Source: Bog-473 sp963717455 (GTDB taxonomy: Bacteria > Actinomycetota > Acidimicrobiia > Acidimicrobiales > RAAP-2). From it: a stretch of DNA of 64,000 bases. Each line of letters begins with the position of its first letter. Position 1 is the first letter of the stretch. Under the pieces are notes generated by a model. It saw only the letters and a program-made list of their open reading frames with translations. It did not search any database and was not told the origin of the DNA. The position numbers and the translations under genes were made by a program. Where the stretch lies: positions 434,001-498,000 of the forward strand of contig OY970336.1 in the NCBI GenBank assembly GCA_963717455.1. The letters run 5' to 3'. Below, one piece after another: positions 44,754-52,892 of the stretch.

Positions 44754-45467
44754 ATGGGCTGGGTGTCTTACCTTTGGGTAGGGATGATCGTAACGATCAA
44801 GCTGAGCTTCTTCGTTACGATCATCTCCTTACCCCTTGCTGCACTTCTCGCGTCGCTCCGCGTGTGCCCGTTTCGTATGGCTCGTGGCTTTGCTGCCGGC
44901 TTCGTGGACGTATTCCGGAGCGTTCCTGTCCTGGCGCTCTTAATCTTCCTCTACTACGGGCTTGGAGCAAAAGTAGTTTCGCCGTTTTGGCTCGCCGGAG
45001 TCGGCTTGATCTTGGTTGAGGCTGCGATTCTCAGCGAGATTTATCGAGGTGCGATTCAGGCGATCCGGTCCACTCAGTGGGATGCCGGTCGAAGCCTTGG
45101 GCTGGGTTGGTTTGGCATCCTCCGCCTGATCGTGTTGCCGGCAGCAACCGTTTCCGCGGTCCCGGGCACCGTCGCCATGATTACGGTCATAATTAAGGAC
45201 ACGTCACTCGCGTCCCTAGTTGCCGTCAATGAACTCACCTTGCGGGCTACCGAGCTAGTCGGACAAACGTTCAAGCCACTGCAGGTCTACGCTCTATTGG
45301 CGGTTTTCTACCTCGTGATGCTATTGCCGCTCACGATCGGCGGCGCCATCCTCGAGCGGTATTTGGCCAAACGGCTCCACGCTGAGTCTTCCGAGACCCA
45401 CCGCGAACTACTCGCGATAGGCCGCCGTTCGCTGCCCGGGCGCCTTTTGGAGCGTGCTCACCTGTGA
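44754..45467 (+). CDS. Amino-acid-type ABC transporter permease 1
   Basis: This 237-residue His/Glu/Gln/Arg-type permease has about five membrane segments. The EAA-like cytoplasmic loop is at QWDAGRSLGLGWFGILRLIVLP, which contacts the ATPase, and VDVFRSVPVLALLIFLYYG is typical of the family. GAGGAGGAG precedes ATG 44754. The stop overlaps the start of the second permease. It forms the membrane channel together with that protein. Confidence 0.88.
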   Translation: MGWVSYLWVGMIVTIKLSFFVTIISLPLAALLASLRVCPFRMARGFAAGFVDVFRSVPVLALLIFLYYGLGAKVVSPFWLAGVGLILVEAAILSEIYRGAIQAIRSTQWDAGRSLGLGWFGILRLIVLPAATVSAVPGTVAMITVIIKDTSLASLVAVNELTLRATELVGQTFKPLQVYALLAVFYLVMLLPLTIGGAILERYLAKRLHAESSETHRELLAIGRRSLPGRLLERAHL

Positions 45468-46111
45468 ACGAGTTGTGGAATCTGATCATCAACATACTCC
45501 CAGCAGGGAAAGTCACACTCGAAATCGCCTTCGGATCGTGGATAATCTCCGTCACTCTTGGGACATTCTTGGCCTTCGTCGGGTTCGAGGGAGGTCGGTT
45601 AACTCGATACACCGCAGCTAGCGCCGGCATGGTTCTGCGCTCGATGCCACCCCTCGTAATCCTTTATCTCATCTACTTCGGACTACCGGAAGTTGGCATC
45701 AGCCTGGACCCAATCTGGGCCTCTATTGTCGGGCTGGGCGTGCTGGACGCGGCCTATAGCGGTGAATACTTTCGCGGCGCATTCCAGACCATTCCCTCCC
45801 AACAATGGGAGGCAGCGTACAGCCTCGGGATTTCTCGATCCGCAACAACACGGCTCGTCATCGTCCCCGAATTGCTGCCCTTCATGATGCCACCAATCAT
45901 CAACTCGTTAGTCGGCCTAATGAAAGCCGCCGTTTTCGCATCGGCAATTGGCGCGCCCGAGCTCCTGTTCACTGGCGAAAATTACATGACAAACACTGGG
46001 CGAGTGACAGCCACCGCCGTGTTCATAATGGCTCTGTATCTGATTGTGACGTTGCCACTTACCCGCATCGCCGCCCGGCTAGAGCGACGTGTACGCGAAG
46101 CCCAGGGCTAG
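45464..46111 (+). CDS. Amino-acid-type ABC transporter permease 2
   Basis: This 215-residue permease starts at GTG 45464, overlapping the preceding stop. The pattern of five membrane segments and the EAA loop (QWEAAYSLGISRSATTRLVIVP) match the first permease. GMVLRSMPPLVILYLIYFGLP is the usual first-loop block. It pairs with permease 1 as a heterodimeric channel, with the adjacent ATPase gene beginning 10 bp later. Confidence 0.88.
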   Translation: MNELWNLIINILPAGKVTLEIAFGSWIISVTLGTFLAFVGFEGGRLTRYTAASAGMVLRSMPPLVILYLIYFGLPEVGISLDPIWASIVGLGVLDAAYSGEYFRGAFQTIPSQQWEAAYSLGISRSATTRLVIVPELLPFMMPPIINSLVGLMKAAVFASAIGAPELLFTGENYMTNTGRVTATAVFIMALYLIVTLPLTRIAARLERRVREAQG

Positions 46112-46121
46112 GAGAATTATC

Positions 46122-47108
46122 GTGATGATTGAGCCCTCTACGAACGACTCAACCGGCGCCGACGGGATGACCAACGGCATGGAGCATCTAGCTAGAAGTA
46201 ACGGCATGGCCGATTTCAAAGCGCGGAGCGTTTCTCTTCGCCCAGAGCGTGAATTGATCGGTGGCCGGGGACTCGTCAAACGGTACGGCGATCACGAGGT
46301 TCTCTCGGCGGTTGATATTTCCGTCCAACGCGGCGAGCGCATCTGCATTGTCGGACCAAGTGGTTCTGGAAAGAGCACATTACTGCGTTGCCTCAACCTA
46401 CTCGTCGCGCCCACCGAGGGGGAACTGTACTTCCAGAGGAATTGCATCGGTCGGTGGCCCGAACCTAAAGGACGACACCGCCGCTCCGCTCCACGCTTAG
46501 CGGTCCCCACGGCCACATCCACCACGAGCGGCGGTTGGCGGAGCCGCGCCCAAAGCCGGCGGGAAGCAGTCACAATCCCGGTGGGCAAGGACGGCCGTAT
46601 CGATGTCAAGGCTTATCGGAGTCGGGTCGGTATGGTATTCCAGCACTTTGAGCTGTTTCCCCACCTCTCTGTCGCCGACAACATCTCTCTCGGTCCTCGC
46701 CATGTCCTGGGAATCAACAAGGCCACCGCGCGGGAGCGATCCCAGGAGATGCTCGAGCGTGTTGGGCTTGGCCGCTTCGCTGACGCCCGACCTCGCTCGC
46801 TCTCCGGCGGACAGCAGCAACGTGTAGCCATCGCTCGAGCTCTTGCGATGTCGCCTGAGGTGATCTTGATGGATGAGCCCACTTCGGCCCTTGACTGGGA
46901 GATGGTCAAAGAAGTCCTGGATATCATGACGCAGCTTGCCGAAGCGGGGATGACAATGATCGTCGTCACTCACGAACTTGAGTTCGCACGTCAGTCAGCC
47001 GACCGGATTCTTGTCATCGACGGCGGGCGGATCATCGAAGAGGGTCTGGCTAAAGAACTGTTGGACAATCCCAAGCTTGAACGAACCCGCCAGTTCCTCA
47101 GCGCTTGA
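46122..47108 (+). CDS. Amino-acid-type ABC transporter ATP-binding protein with an internal insertion
   Basis: This protein has about 328 residues from GTG 46122 or ATG 46125, with AGGAG at 46110-46114. Walker A is IVGPSGSGKSTLLRCLNLL, Q loop VGMVFQHFELFPHLSV, signature RSLSGGQQQRVAIARALA, Walker B VILMDEPTSALD, switch His in MIVVTHELEFARQSADR. These fit GlnQ/HisP proteins of about 245 residues. The extra length is an N-terminal tail of about 45 residues plus an insertion of about 50 residues rich in Arg, Ser and Thr between Walker A and the Q loop (about 46450-46600), unusual for this family. Confidence 0.85.
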   Translation: MMIEPSTNDSTGADGMTNGMEHLARSNGMADFKARSVSLRPERELIGGRGLVKRYGDHEVLSAVDISVQRGERICIVGPSGSGKSTLLRCLNLLVAPTEGELYFQRNCIGRWPEPKGRHRRSAPRLAVPTATSTTSGGWRSRAQSRREAVTIPVGKDGRIDVKAYRSRVGMVFQHFELFPHLSVADNISLGPRHVLGINKATARERSQEMLERVGLGRFADARPRSLSGGQQQRVAIARALAMSPEVILMDEPTSALDWEMVKEVLDIMTQLAEAGMTMIVVTHELEFARQSADRILVIDGGRIIEEGLAKELLDNPKLERTRQFLSA

Positions 47109-47165
47109 GCTCCGTAGCGCCCTCGAAGCGACATTACGAACGAGACGAGAGAAGAAGCGAGCCAA

Positions 47166-48212
47166 ATGTACGTCATTGATATTCATTCTCATTGGTACCC
47201 GAATAGTTATGTCGACACGCTCCGCGCCAGGACAACTCCTCCGATGATCCAGCGGGACGAGTCTGGGCTGGAGTTGTTCGTGATCTTCGAGGGAGAAGAA
47301 GGGAGACCGATGGGAGAGGACTTCACCAGTCTTGACGCAAAGGTTGACTTTATGAACGCCCAAGGCATCGACAGAACCCTGGTGTCCATCGGCAACCCGT
47401 GGCTGGATCCGTTTACCGGGTCTGAAGCGGAAGAGATGGCCGCCACAATCAACAAGGAGATGTCAAGCCTCGAAGAGAAAACCGGTGGCCGCATCCTCGG
47501 AATGGCAGTGCTACCAGGCGGACCGACCGACGCGGTTGTACGAACTGTGCAAACACTTAAAATAACCTCTGGCATATACGGCGTAATCATCGGCACACGC
47601 CTCTGCGGGCACCTCCTCGACCATGAGGCGGCCGAGCCGGCTTGGGCTGCTCTCGAGAAATTAGGCCTGCCGATCCTTATCCACCCTCACTACGGCCTTG
47701 CGGCCAATGAATTCGCCGGAGTGGGGAGCGGCCACTCCCTTCCTGTTGGCATCGGATTTCCCTTCGAAACAAGTCTGGCCGTTAGCCGACTCGTGCTCGC
47801 CGGAGTAACGCGACGCCATCCTGACCTTCGCCTTATCGTTGCCCATGCGGGAGGTACCCTTCCTTACCTCGCCGGGCGGCTCGATGCAGCTTGGAAATCC
47901 GACGAGTTGTTGCAAGCCGTCCTTCCGGTCCCCCCGAGTGAGGAATTAGCACGGCTTTACGTGGACGGTATCGCGTACCACAGTCGTACTCTCTCCGCCG
48001 CAATCGACTTAGTTGGCGTTACACACGTAGCCTACGGGACCGATCACCCGTTCACGATCTCTTACCCTGCCGCGAATGTCGCCGCTATCCGGAGCGTGCT
48101 CACCCTTGAGGAACAGGCATCGGTCTTCGCCGGCGCCGCCACGTCCTGGTATCGCTTACCCGAGCCGAGCGCCACGGAGGACAACGCCGCCGCCAATGAG
48201 GCCACCGGATGA
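47166..48212 (+). CDS. ACMSD/gamma-resorcylate decarboxylase-type amidohydrolase
   Basis: This 348-residue amidohydrolase_2 family protein has a metal site from VIDIHSHWYPN (HxH), His in LIHPHYGLAAN, His in LIVAHAGGTLPYLAGR and Asp in AYGTDHPFTISYP. The closest functional relatives are nonoxidative decarboxylases such as aminocarboxymuconate-semialdehyde decarboxylase and gamma-resorcylate decarboxylase. In this cluster it could remove a carboxyl group from a ring-cleavage product. It overlaps the next gene by 4 bp (ATGA), so the two are coupled. Confidence 0.75.
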   Translation: MYVIDIHSHWYPNSYVDTLRARTTPPMIQRDESGLELFVIFEGEEGRPMGEDFTSLDAKVDFMNAQGIDRTLVSIGNPWLDPFTGSEAEEMAATINKEMSSLEEKTGGRILGMAVLPGGPTDAVVRTVQTLKITSGIYGVIIGTRLCGHLLDHEAAEPAWAALEKLGLPILIHPHYGLAANEFAGVGSGHSLPVGIGFPFETSLAVSRLVLAGVTRRHPDLRLIVAHAGGTLPYLAGRLDAAWKSDELLQAVLPVPPSEELARLYVDGIAYHSRTLSAAIDLVGVTHVAYGTDHPFTISYPAANVAAIRSVLTLEEQASVFAGAATSWYRLPEPSATEDNAAANEATG

Positions 48213-49549
48213 CAGCTCCCATCCTTGCCGACTCTGTTGGTCTCGGCGTGCCAGCGCCTTTGATGCTGCGCAACGCGACCGTGCTGGACGCCGCCGAAAC
48301 ACGGACGGCAGACGTGCTGCTCGCCCAAGGCAAGATTGCCGCGATCGGAGCCCATGCCGTCGATCATTCGGCGGCGACCGGTGCTTGCGCGCATGACCTC
48401 ACCGGTTATCTGCTCCTTCCGTCAGGCGTCGAGTGCCACACGCACCTCGACAAAGCCATGCTCGCGAGGAGGTTTCCGAACCCAACTGGCGATATTCCTG
48501 GCGCATTAGACGCGATCCATCGCGCCTATGCCTCCATGAGCGAGGAAGATGTCCGGCAACGAGCAGTTGAGGCCGCCCTCACCGCAGTCAGTCATGGATA
48601 CACCGCGATCAGGACCCATGTGAACTGCGAGGGTGGGATCGGAACGACATCGGTTCGAGTCCTATGTGAACTCCGCCGCGAGCTTGCAGGGTTAGTCGAG
48701 ATTCAGGTCGCCGCAATGGCTGTGAGTCAGATAACTGGATCAGGCGGCGCGAAACAACGAGCCTGCCTCGAGGAGGCCATCGAGATTGGCATCGACCTCG
48801 TTGGGGGCGCCCCAGAGGTGGACAGTCAGCCCATTGAGGCGATGCGGTATCTAGTGGGACTGGCTGCGGAGACTGGCCTGTCGTTGGACCTCCACATGGA
48901 CGAGACCACGGACCGAGACGTCTTTACGCTAGGCGAGATGGCCAAGGAGGTTTCTGAGCACGCCTTGGGTGGGCGCGCCAGTGCCTCTCATTGTGTGAGT
49001 CTCGGTCAGCAAGACGAGACCACCGTGCGGCGAACGGCAGAAGACCTTGCCACGGCCGGAGTCGCCGTGGTCACACTGCCGCAAACCAACCTGTGGCTCC
49101 AGGGTCGTACCGAGGAGGTCCGGGTACCCCGGGGCCTCGCCCCGATTGCCGCACTTCGTCGAGCCGGAGTGACTGTCGCAGCTGGCGGCGATAACTGGCG
49201 AGACCCCTTCAACCCTCTGGGTCGGATCGATCCCTTCGAGACATGCGAGCTGCTGGTGGCGGCCGCGCATCTCACCCCTGATGATGCTTATCGCATGGCG
49301 ACTGCAGCTTCCCGCGAGGCTATGGGTCTCGAACCCGTGTCCATTGAAATCGGCAATTCAGCTGAATTGCTTGCCGTCCGCGCGAGCGACATCGACGACG
49401 CCGTGGCCTCCGCTAACGCGGATCGCTGGGTCTTCCGGGGCGGCCGCCTAGTGGCAAGGACTCGGATTGTCCATGACTTGGACCCAATCTCGTGGTTGGA
49501 CCCGGGGACGATGGTCGGGGTCGAAGCAAGTGCAGCGAGAGTGCAGTGA
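48209..49549 (+). CDS. Cytosine deaminase-like amidohydrolase
   Basis: This 446-residue protein of the CodA/ATZ-TRZ amidohydrolase group has HxH in GVECHTHLDKAM, His in LDLHMDETTDRD, His in ASHCVSLGQQ and Asp in AGGDNWRDPFNPLG, matching the metal and base residues of cytosine deaminase. The N-terminal and C-terminal beta segments form the usual composite sandwich domain. It probably deaminates or hydrolyses a cyclic amidine or amide; cytosine, creatinine or another N-heterocycle would all be possible. Its position between the decarboxylase-like and the isochorismatase-like genes suggests consecutive steps. Confidence 0.8.
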   Translation: MTAPILADSVGLGVPAPLMLRNATVLDAAETRTADVLLAQGKIAAIGAHAVDHSAATGACAHDLTGYLLLPSGVECHTHLDKAMLARRFPNPTGDIPGALDAIHRAYASMSEEDVRQRAVEAALTAVSHGYTAIRTHVNCEGGIGTTSVRVLCELRRELAGLVEIQVAAMAVSQITGSGGAKQRACLEEAIEIGIDLVGGAPEVDSQPIEAMRYLVGLAAETGLSLDLHMDETTDRDVFTLGEMAKEVSEHALGGRASASHCVSLGQQDETTVRRTAEDLATAGVAVVTLPQTNLWLQGRTEEVRVPRGLAPIAALRRAGVTVAAGGDNWRDPFNPLGRIDPFETCELLVAAAHLTPDDAYRMATAASREAMGLEPVSIEIGNSAELLAVRASDIDDAVASANADRWVFRGGRLVARTRIVHDLDPISWLDPGTMVGVEASAARVQ

Positions 49550-49578
49550 GTTGCTACAAACAACCTGGAGGAGCGCGC

Positions 49579-50256
49579 ATGGGAGTTCTGACGGAAACAA
49601 CTGGCGAGGTTATGCCGTTCGAGCAAAAAGTGGACCCCGCACACACAGCGGTGATCGTGGTCGACATGCAGCACGATTTCTGTTCCCGAGGTGGTGCCTA
49701 CGACAAGGCAAATCCGGGCCTCGATCTTTCCCCAATCGACGAGATGGTGCCCCACCTGCAATGGTTCCTCGACAAGTCGCGCGCTGCCGGAGTACCCGTC
49801 ATCTTCGTTCAGGCAATCTACAACGCCGAGGACGACCGCTACCTTTCCTCCGTCTGGCTCGAGCACGCCAGACGGCGTCGGCACGGCATGTACACAACCA
49901 TCCCGGTATGCAAGGAAGGTGACTGGGGTGCGGAAATCATCCCCCAACTCGCGCCCAGAGAGGGCGAGTTGGTCCTCACCAAACACCGTTACAGCGCCTT
50001 TATTGACACCCAGCTCGCAGCGTACCTGCGCAATATTGGCGTGACGACGGCGCTCATTACGGGGGTTGGCACGAATGGCTGCGTAGAAAGCACGGCACGC
50101 GACACGATGATGCTGGATCACTACGTGGTTGTAGTGGAAGACTGTGTGAGCACCTACTGGCGGGAACTCCATGACGCTGCACTAAAGAGCCTGGCTCTTC
50201 TCTTCGGGGAGGTTCGGCTCTCGACGGAGATCGCAGCTACCTGGGGAGAGGTATAA
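49579..50256 (+). CDS. Isochorismatase-like cysteine amidohydrolase
   Basis: This protein has 225 residues from ATG 49579 with GGAGGAG upstream. The catalytic triad is Asp in VIVVDMQHDFCSRGG, Lys in LVLTKHRYSAFIDT and Cys in GVGTNGCVESTARDTMM, the set used by N-carbamoylsarcosine amidase, ureidoacrylate hydrolase (RutB), biuret hydrolase and maleamate amidohydrolase (NicF). The neighbours make hydrolysis of an amide or carbamoyl intermediate, with ammonia release, the likely step. Exact substrate unknown. It is 2 bp upstream of the VOC gene. Confidence 0.85.
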   Translation: MGVLTETTGEVMPFEQKVDPAHTAVIVVDMQHDFCSRGGAYDKANPGLDLSPIDEMVPHLQWFLDKSRAAGVPVIFVQAIYNAEDDRYLSSVWLEHARRRRHGMYTTIPVCKEGDWGAEIIPQLAPREGELVLTKHRYSAFIDTQLAAYLRNIGVTTALITGVGTNGCVESTARDTMMLDHYVVVVEDCVSTYWRELHDAALKSLALLFGEVRLSTEIAATWGEV

Positions 50257-50258
50257 CC

Positions 50259-50630
50259 ATGGAGGTGCGAAGTCTAGCGTTCTGCGGCGTTCGTACAGAC
50301 AAGATGGGTCAGATGCGTACGCTCTTCGGTGATGTAATGAACATGAAAGCCACCAAACAGGAGGCAGACATGCTCATTTGGAGACTGCCCGACGGTGGCC
50401 TCGTCGAAGTCTTCGGAAAAAACGAGCCGGAGCACCAGGACTTCACCACCGGCCCCGTCATTGGGTTTCTGGTAGACGACGCTTTGGCTGCCCACGACGA
50501 ACTCGTAAGTGCCGGGCTCGAACTTCTAGGTCCGCTGACCTATGTCGGCGATAGGGCTTATTGCTTCTTCAGAGCCCCCGACGGCAACGTCTATGAGATA
50601 ACCGGACCCGTAGCGCAACCGCGCGGGTAA
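50259..50630 (+). CDS. VOC (glyoxalase/bleomycin-resistance) family protein
   Basis: This 123-residue single-domain VOC protein starts at ATG 50259 right after the amidohydrolase stop. The beta-alpha-beta-beta-beta pattern is visible: LAFCGVRTDKMGQMRTLFGDVM, LPDGGLVEVFGK, VIGFLVDDALAAHDELVSAG and CFFRAPDGNVYEITGP, with Glu in VEVFG and YEITGP as likely metal ligands. VOC proteins act as isomerases, dioxygenases or binding proteins. As last gene of the plus-strand cluster it may catalyse or assist one of the ring-opening steps. Confidence 0.75.
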   Translation: MEVRSLAFCGVRTDKMGQMRTLFGDVMNMKATKQEADMLIWRLPDGGLVEVFGKNEPEHQDFTTGPVIGFLVDDALAAHDELVSAGLELLGPLTYVGDRAYCFFRAPDGNVYEITGPVAQPRG

Positions 50631-51179
50631 CTCGGACCGCTGATAGCGGCGTGCGATCTCTGGCCGTGAATCGTCAACCTAGTCTCCGACATCTTTCGCA
50701 GTCCATCGCAAGCACCAGGGCAATGGCATCGGTGTCGTCTGCAGCCAGTCACCTTTGGTGACCCCCTATGCACAGGCGCGCCAGAGCAGACTCCACTTCT
50801 TGGGGCGTTCCTCGGATAGTGCGCCACGCACGCCGTCTTTTTCCTGTGGCAGCGTCCGGCGACACGCCGATATCGGCCCTCGAAGCGTCGTTAGCGACGT
50901 CGATTAACCCGCCACTGTCCTGTCGATGGCGCCGATCATCAGTGGCATTGGCACGGTCTTTCGAGACCTTCTTCGGCCCGGTCATGGTTTGATGTTAATC
51001 CACATCGATCCTCTACCCCGTATTCGCCGGGCACAGGATGAGCTCGGTGATCCTTCGCGTTTGCCAAGAGGTGCACGGCGAAAATGATGGCTGACCTGCC
51101 ACGACTGACGAAGTGTGGATTTGAACCCGCGACACGCTCGCCTTGGCGAGGCGAGTCGGTGCCGACACGAAGCCAGATC
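50631..51179. other. Intergenic region after the catabolic cluster
   Basis: About 550 bp without a supported gene. Overlapping frames on both strands near 50749-50992 look equally likely and have no motifs. The right part reads in frame toward the integrase remnant that follows, but no family blocks are recognisable there. Confidence 0.45.
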
Positions 51180-51389
51180 ATGAGTCGCAGCGGGTGGAAG
51201 TCCGTCGCCATTGCGGTGCGCTATGAGCACGCCTCCGAGGAGCGCGACGCACTCCTCGCCGAGGCGCTCAATCCTTTCACCGAGAACGCGAACGTAGTCC
51301 CGATCGCGAACGCTGCAGCAGGAGATTGCGCACGTAGCGCGCACGACCACCGTGACGTTGAGGGTAAGTGCTGGACCTACGGCCGCTGA
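51180..51389 (+). pseudogene. 3' remnant of a tyrosine integrase
   Basis: The translation SVAIAVRYEHASEERDALLAEALNPF resembles the C-terminal end of actinobacterial phage-type integrases, where the nucleophilic Tyr sits in a V-x-x-RYxHA block followed by an Ala/Leu-rich helix. The rest of the gene (other catalytic boxes) is missing upstream. It ends 20 bp before a tRNA-like fragment, matching the int-tRNA order seen at 29.5-30.8 kb. I infer the scar of an element lost or rearranged here, cut on the right by the IS630 gene. Confidence 0.5.
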
Positions 51390-51407
51390 CCAGCGAAAGG
51401 GTGGAGA

Positions 51408-51462
51408 AATGCCCCGGGGGTGAGGCTCGAACTCACAACCTAAGTGGTCCGTCGCTGATATA
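51408..51462 (-). pseudogene. tRNA-like 3' fragment (tRNA-Lys-like), degenerate
   Basis: On the minus strand the segment reads GTGAGTTCGAGCCTCAC, a perfect T-arm, preceded by AGGTT like a variable loop and followed by CCGGGGCA like an acceptor 3' strand with two extra C. Further 5' there is ACGGAC and CTT, as in a lysine anticodon arm, but the arm does not close. It is probably an attachment-site remnant rather than a working tRNA. Confidence 0.4.
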
Positions 51463-51485
51463 GCTGAAGTAGTTAGGCTGGCAAC

Positions 51486-52598
51486 ATGACCATGATGCTG
51501 GCCGCACCGCCACTTCGCATGACCCGCAAACAACGGGACGAGCTCGAGCGCATCGCACGTTCGTCGTCCCAGCGGCACCGCTCTGTCGTGCAGGCCAAGG
51601 CGTTGTTGCTTGCCGCCGACGGCGAGGCCAACTACGAGATCGCACGGCGTTTGGACGTGGCCTCGAACTCGGTTCGCAGTTGGAGGCGGCGTTTCGAGGA
51701 GAGCGGTACCGCCTGGGTCGGCACGATTGCACCGGGACGGGGTCGCCGTTCGTGGTTGCCCGAAGGCACCGTGGCCGAGGTCGTGCGCGTGACGAGGGAA
51801 GAACTCCCCGACGATGGCTCTACTCAGTGGTCGACTCGGACGCTCGCCCGGCGACTCGGGATCGGCAAGGACACCGTGGCCCGGATCTGGCGGGACCACA
51901 ACCTGCGACCCTGGAACGTCGTGACCTTCAAAGTCTCGAACGACCCGGACTTCGAAGAGAAGCTCGTCGACGTGGTCGGGCTCTACATGAGCCCGCCCGA
52001 ACGGGCCATCGTCTTCAGCTTCGACGAGAAGACCCAGGTCCAAGCACTCGACCGCACCCAGCCCTCTCTCCCTCTCAAGCCCGGACGGGCCGGGAGCATG
52101 ACCCATGACTACAAGCGTCACGGCAAGACGGACCTCTTCGCCGCCATGAACGTCGCCACCGGCGAGGTCCTCTACGACACCCGCACGTCGCACAAGAGCA
52201 CTGACGTGCTCCAGTTCTTCAAGTTGATCGACCTTCACGTCGCCAAAGACCTCGACATCCACGTCGTCCTCGACAACCTGAGTGCTCACAAGGCACCACC
52301 GGTGGCCAAGTGGCTGGCCGATCCCAAGCGTGCGCGCTGGCACCTGCACTTCACGCCCACCAGCTCGTCGTGGCTGAACCTCGTCGAGAGCTGGTTCTCC
52401 ATCCTCACCGAGCGCCGACTTCGCCGGGGTGCCTTCACTTCCGTCGACCACCTGATCGTCGAGATCGAGACCTGGGCTGAGCATTGGAACGACGATCCCA
52501 AGCCTTTCGTCTGGAAGAAGCCGGCAGAGGAGATCATCGCCAAGGTGAAGAGAGGTCAGGCTGCATTGGCTTCAGTCAAATCCGCGACGCACCACTAG
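51486..52598 (+). CDS. IS630-family transposase
   Basis: This 370-residue transposase has an N-terminal helix-turn-helix region (about residues 10-130: ANYEIARRLDVASNSVRSWR, TRTLARRLGIGKDTVARIWR) and a DDE domain with FSFDEKTQVQALDR (first Asp), HVVLDNLSAHKAP (second Asp) and SWLNLVESWFSILTERRL (Glu). This is the IS630/Tc1-mariner-like arrangement. It is intact in one frame. Inverted repeats and the TA duplication were not resolved. It lies directly upstream of the candidate RiPP locus and may have brought or displaced that locus's promoter. Confidence 0.9.
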   Translation: MTMMLAAPPLRMTRKQRDELERIARSSSQRHRSVVQAKALLLAADGEANYEIARRLDVASNSVRSWRRRFEESGTAWVGTIAPGRGRRSWLPEGTVAEVVRVTREELPDDGSTQWSTRTLARRLGIGKDTVARIWRDHNLRPWNVVTFKVSNDPDFEEKLVDVVGLYMSPPERAIVFSFDEKTQVQALDRTQPSLPLKPGRAGSMTHDYKRHGKTDLFAAMNVATGEVLYDTRTSHKSTDVLQFFKLIDLHVAKDLDIHVVLDNLSAHKAPPVAKWLADPKRARWHLHFTPTSSSWLNLVESWFSILTERRLRRGAFTSVDHLIVEIETWAEHWNDDPKPFVWKKPAEEIIAKVKRGQAALASVKSATHH

Positions 52599-52711
52599 AC
52601 AGGCGAAGCAAGGCGGATGGGGAGACAGGAGCCTCGCGGTGGTCGACTCCAGTCGGCTTCGGGCTGGCCTGGATCTCAGGGCCGACTGTGTGGAAGGGCC
52701 GACTCGAGCAG

Positions 52712-52885
52712 ATGGGCATCCCGTGGGACGAGCTGCCCTTCGACGGCGTCGCCGTCGTGTTCTCGACAATGGTCAACCTCGGCCTCGACGGCAGCGCGCT
52801 GTTACGACCCGGACTATCGACCGCCGACGAAGGCGTGCTTCACGAGGTTCTCACAGCGATGGGCTTCGCCCACGCACCGACTTAG
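52712..52885 (+). CDS. Small hypothetical protein or gene remnant
   Basis: From ATG 52712 a 57-codon frame reads MGIPWDELPFDGVAVVFS, then NLGLDGSALLRPGL and STADEGVLHEVLTAMGF, a composition that looks coding. The frame is open further left into the IS630 gene, so it may be the 3' end of a gene whose start was lost. No family recognised. It ends 7 bp before the ATG proposed for the precursor peptide. Confidence 0.3.
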   Translation: MGIPWDELPFDGVAVVFSTMVNLGLDGSALLRPGLSTADEGVLHEVLTAMGFAHAPT

Positions 52886-52892
52886 GGGTTCT

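Noticed and set aside
50749..50992. Overlapping small ORFs on both strands
   Set aside because: Neither has a good start site, motif or context.
51440..52640. Terminal inverted repeats and TA duplication of the IS630 element
   Set aside because: I could not find convincing matching ends, so only the transposase gene is reported.
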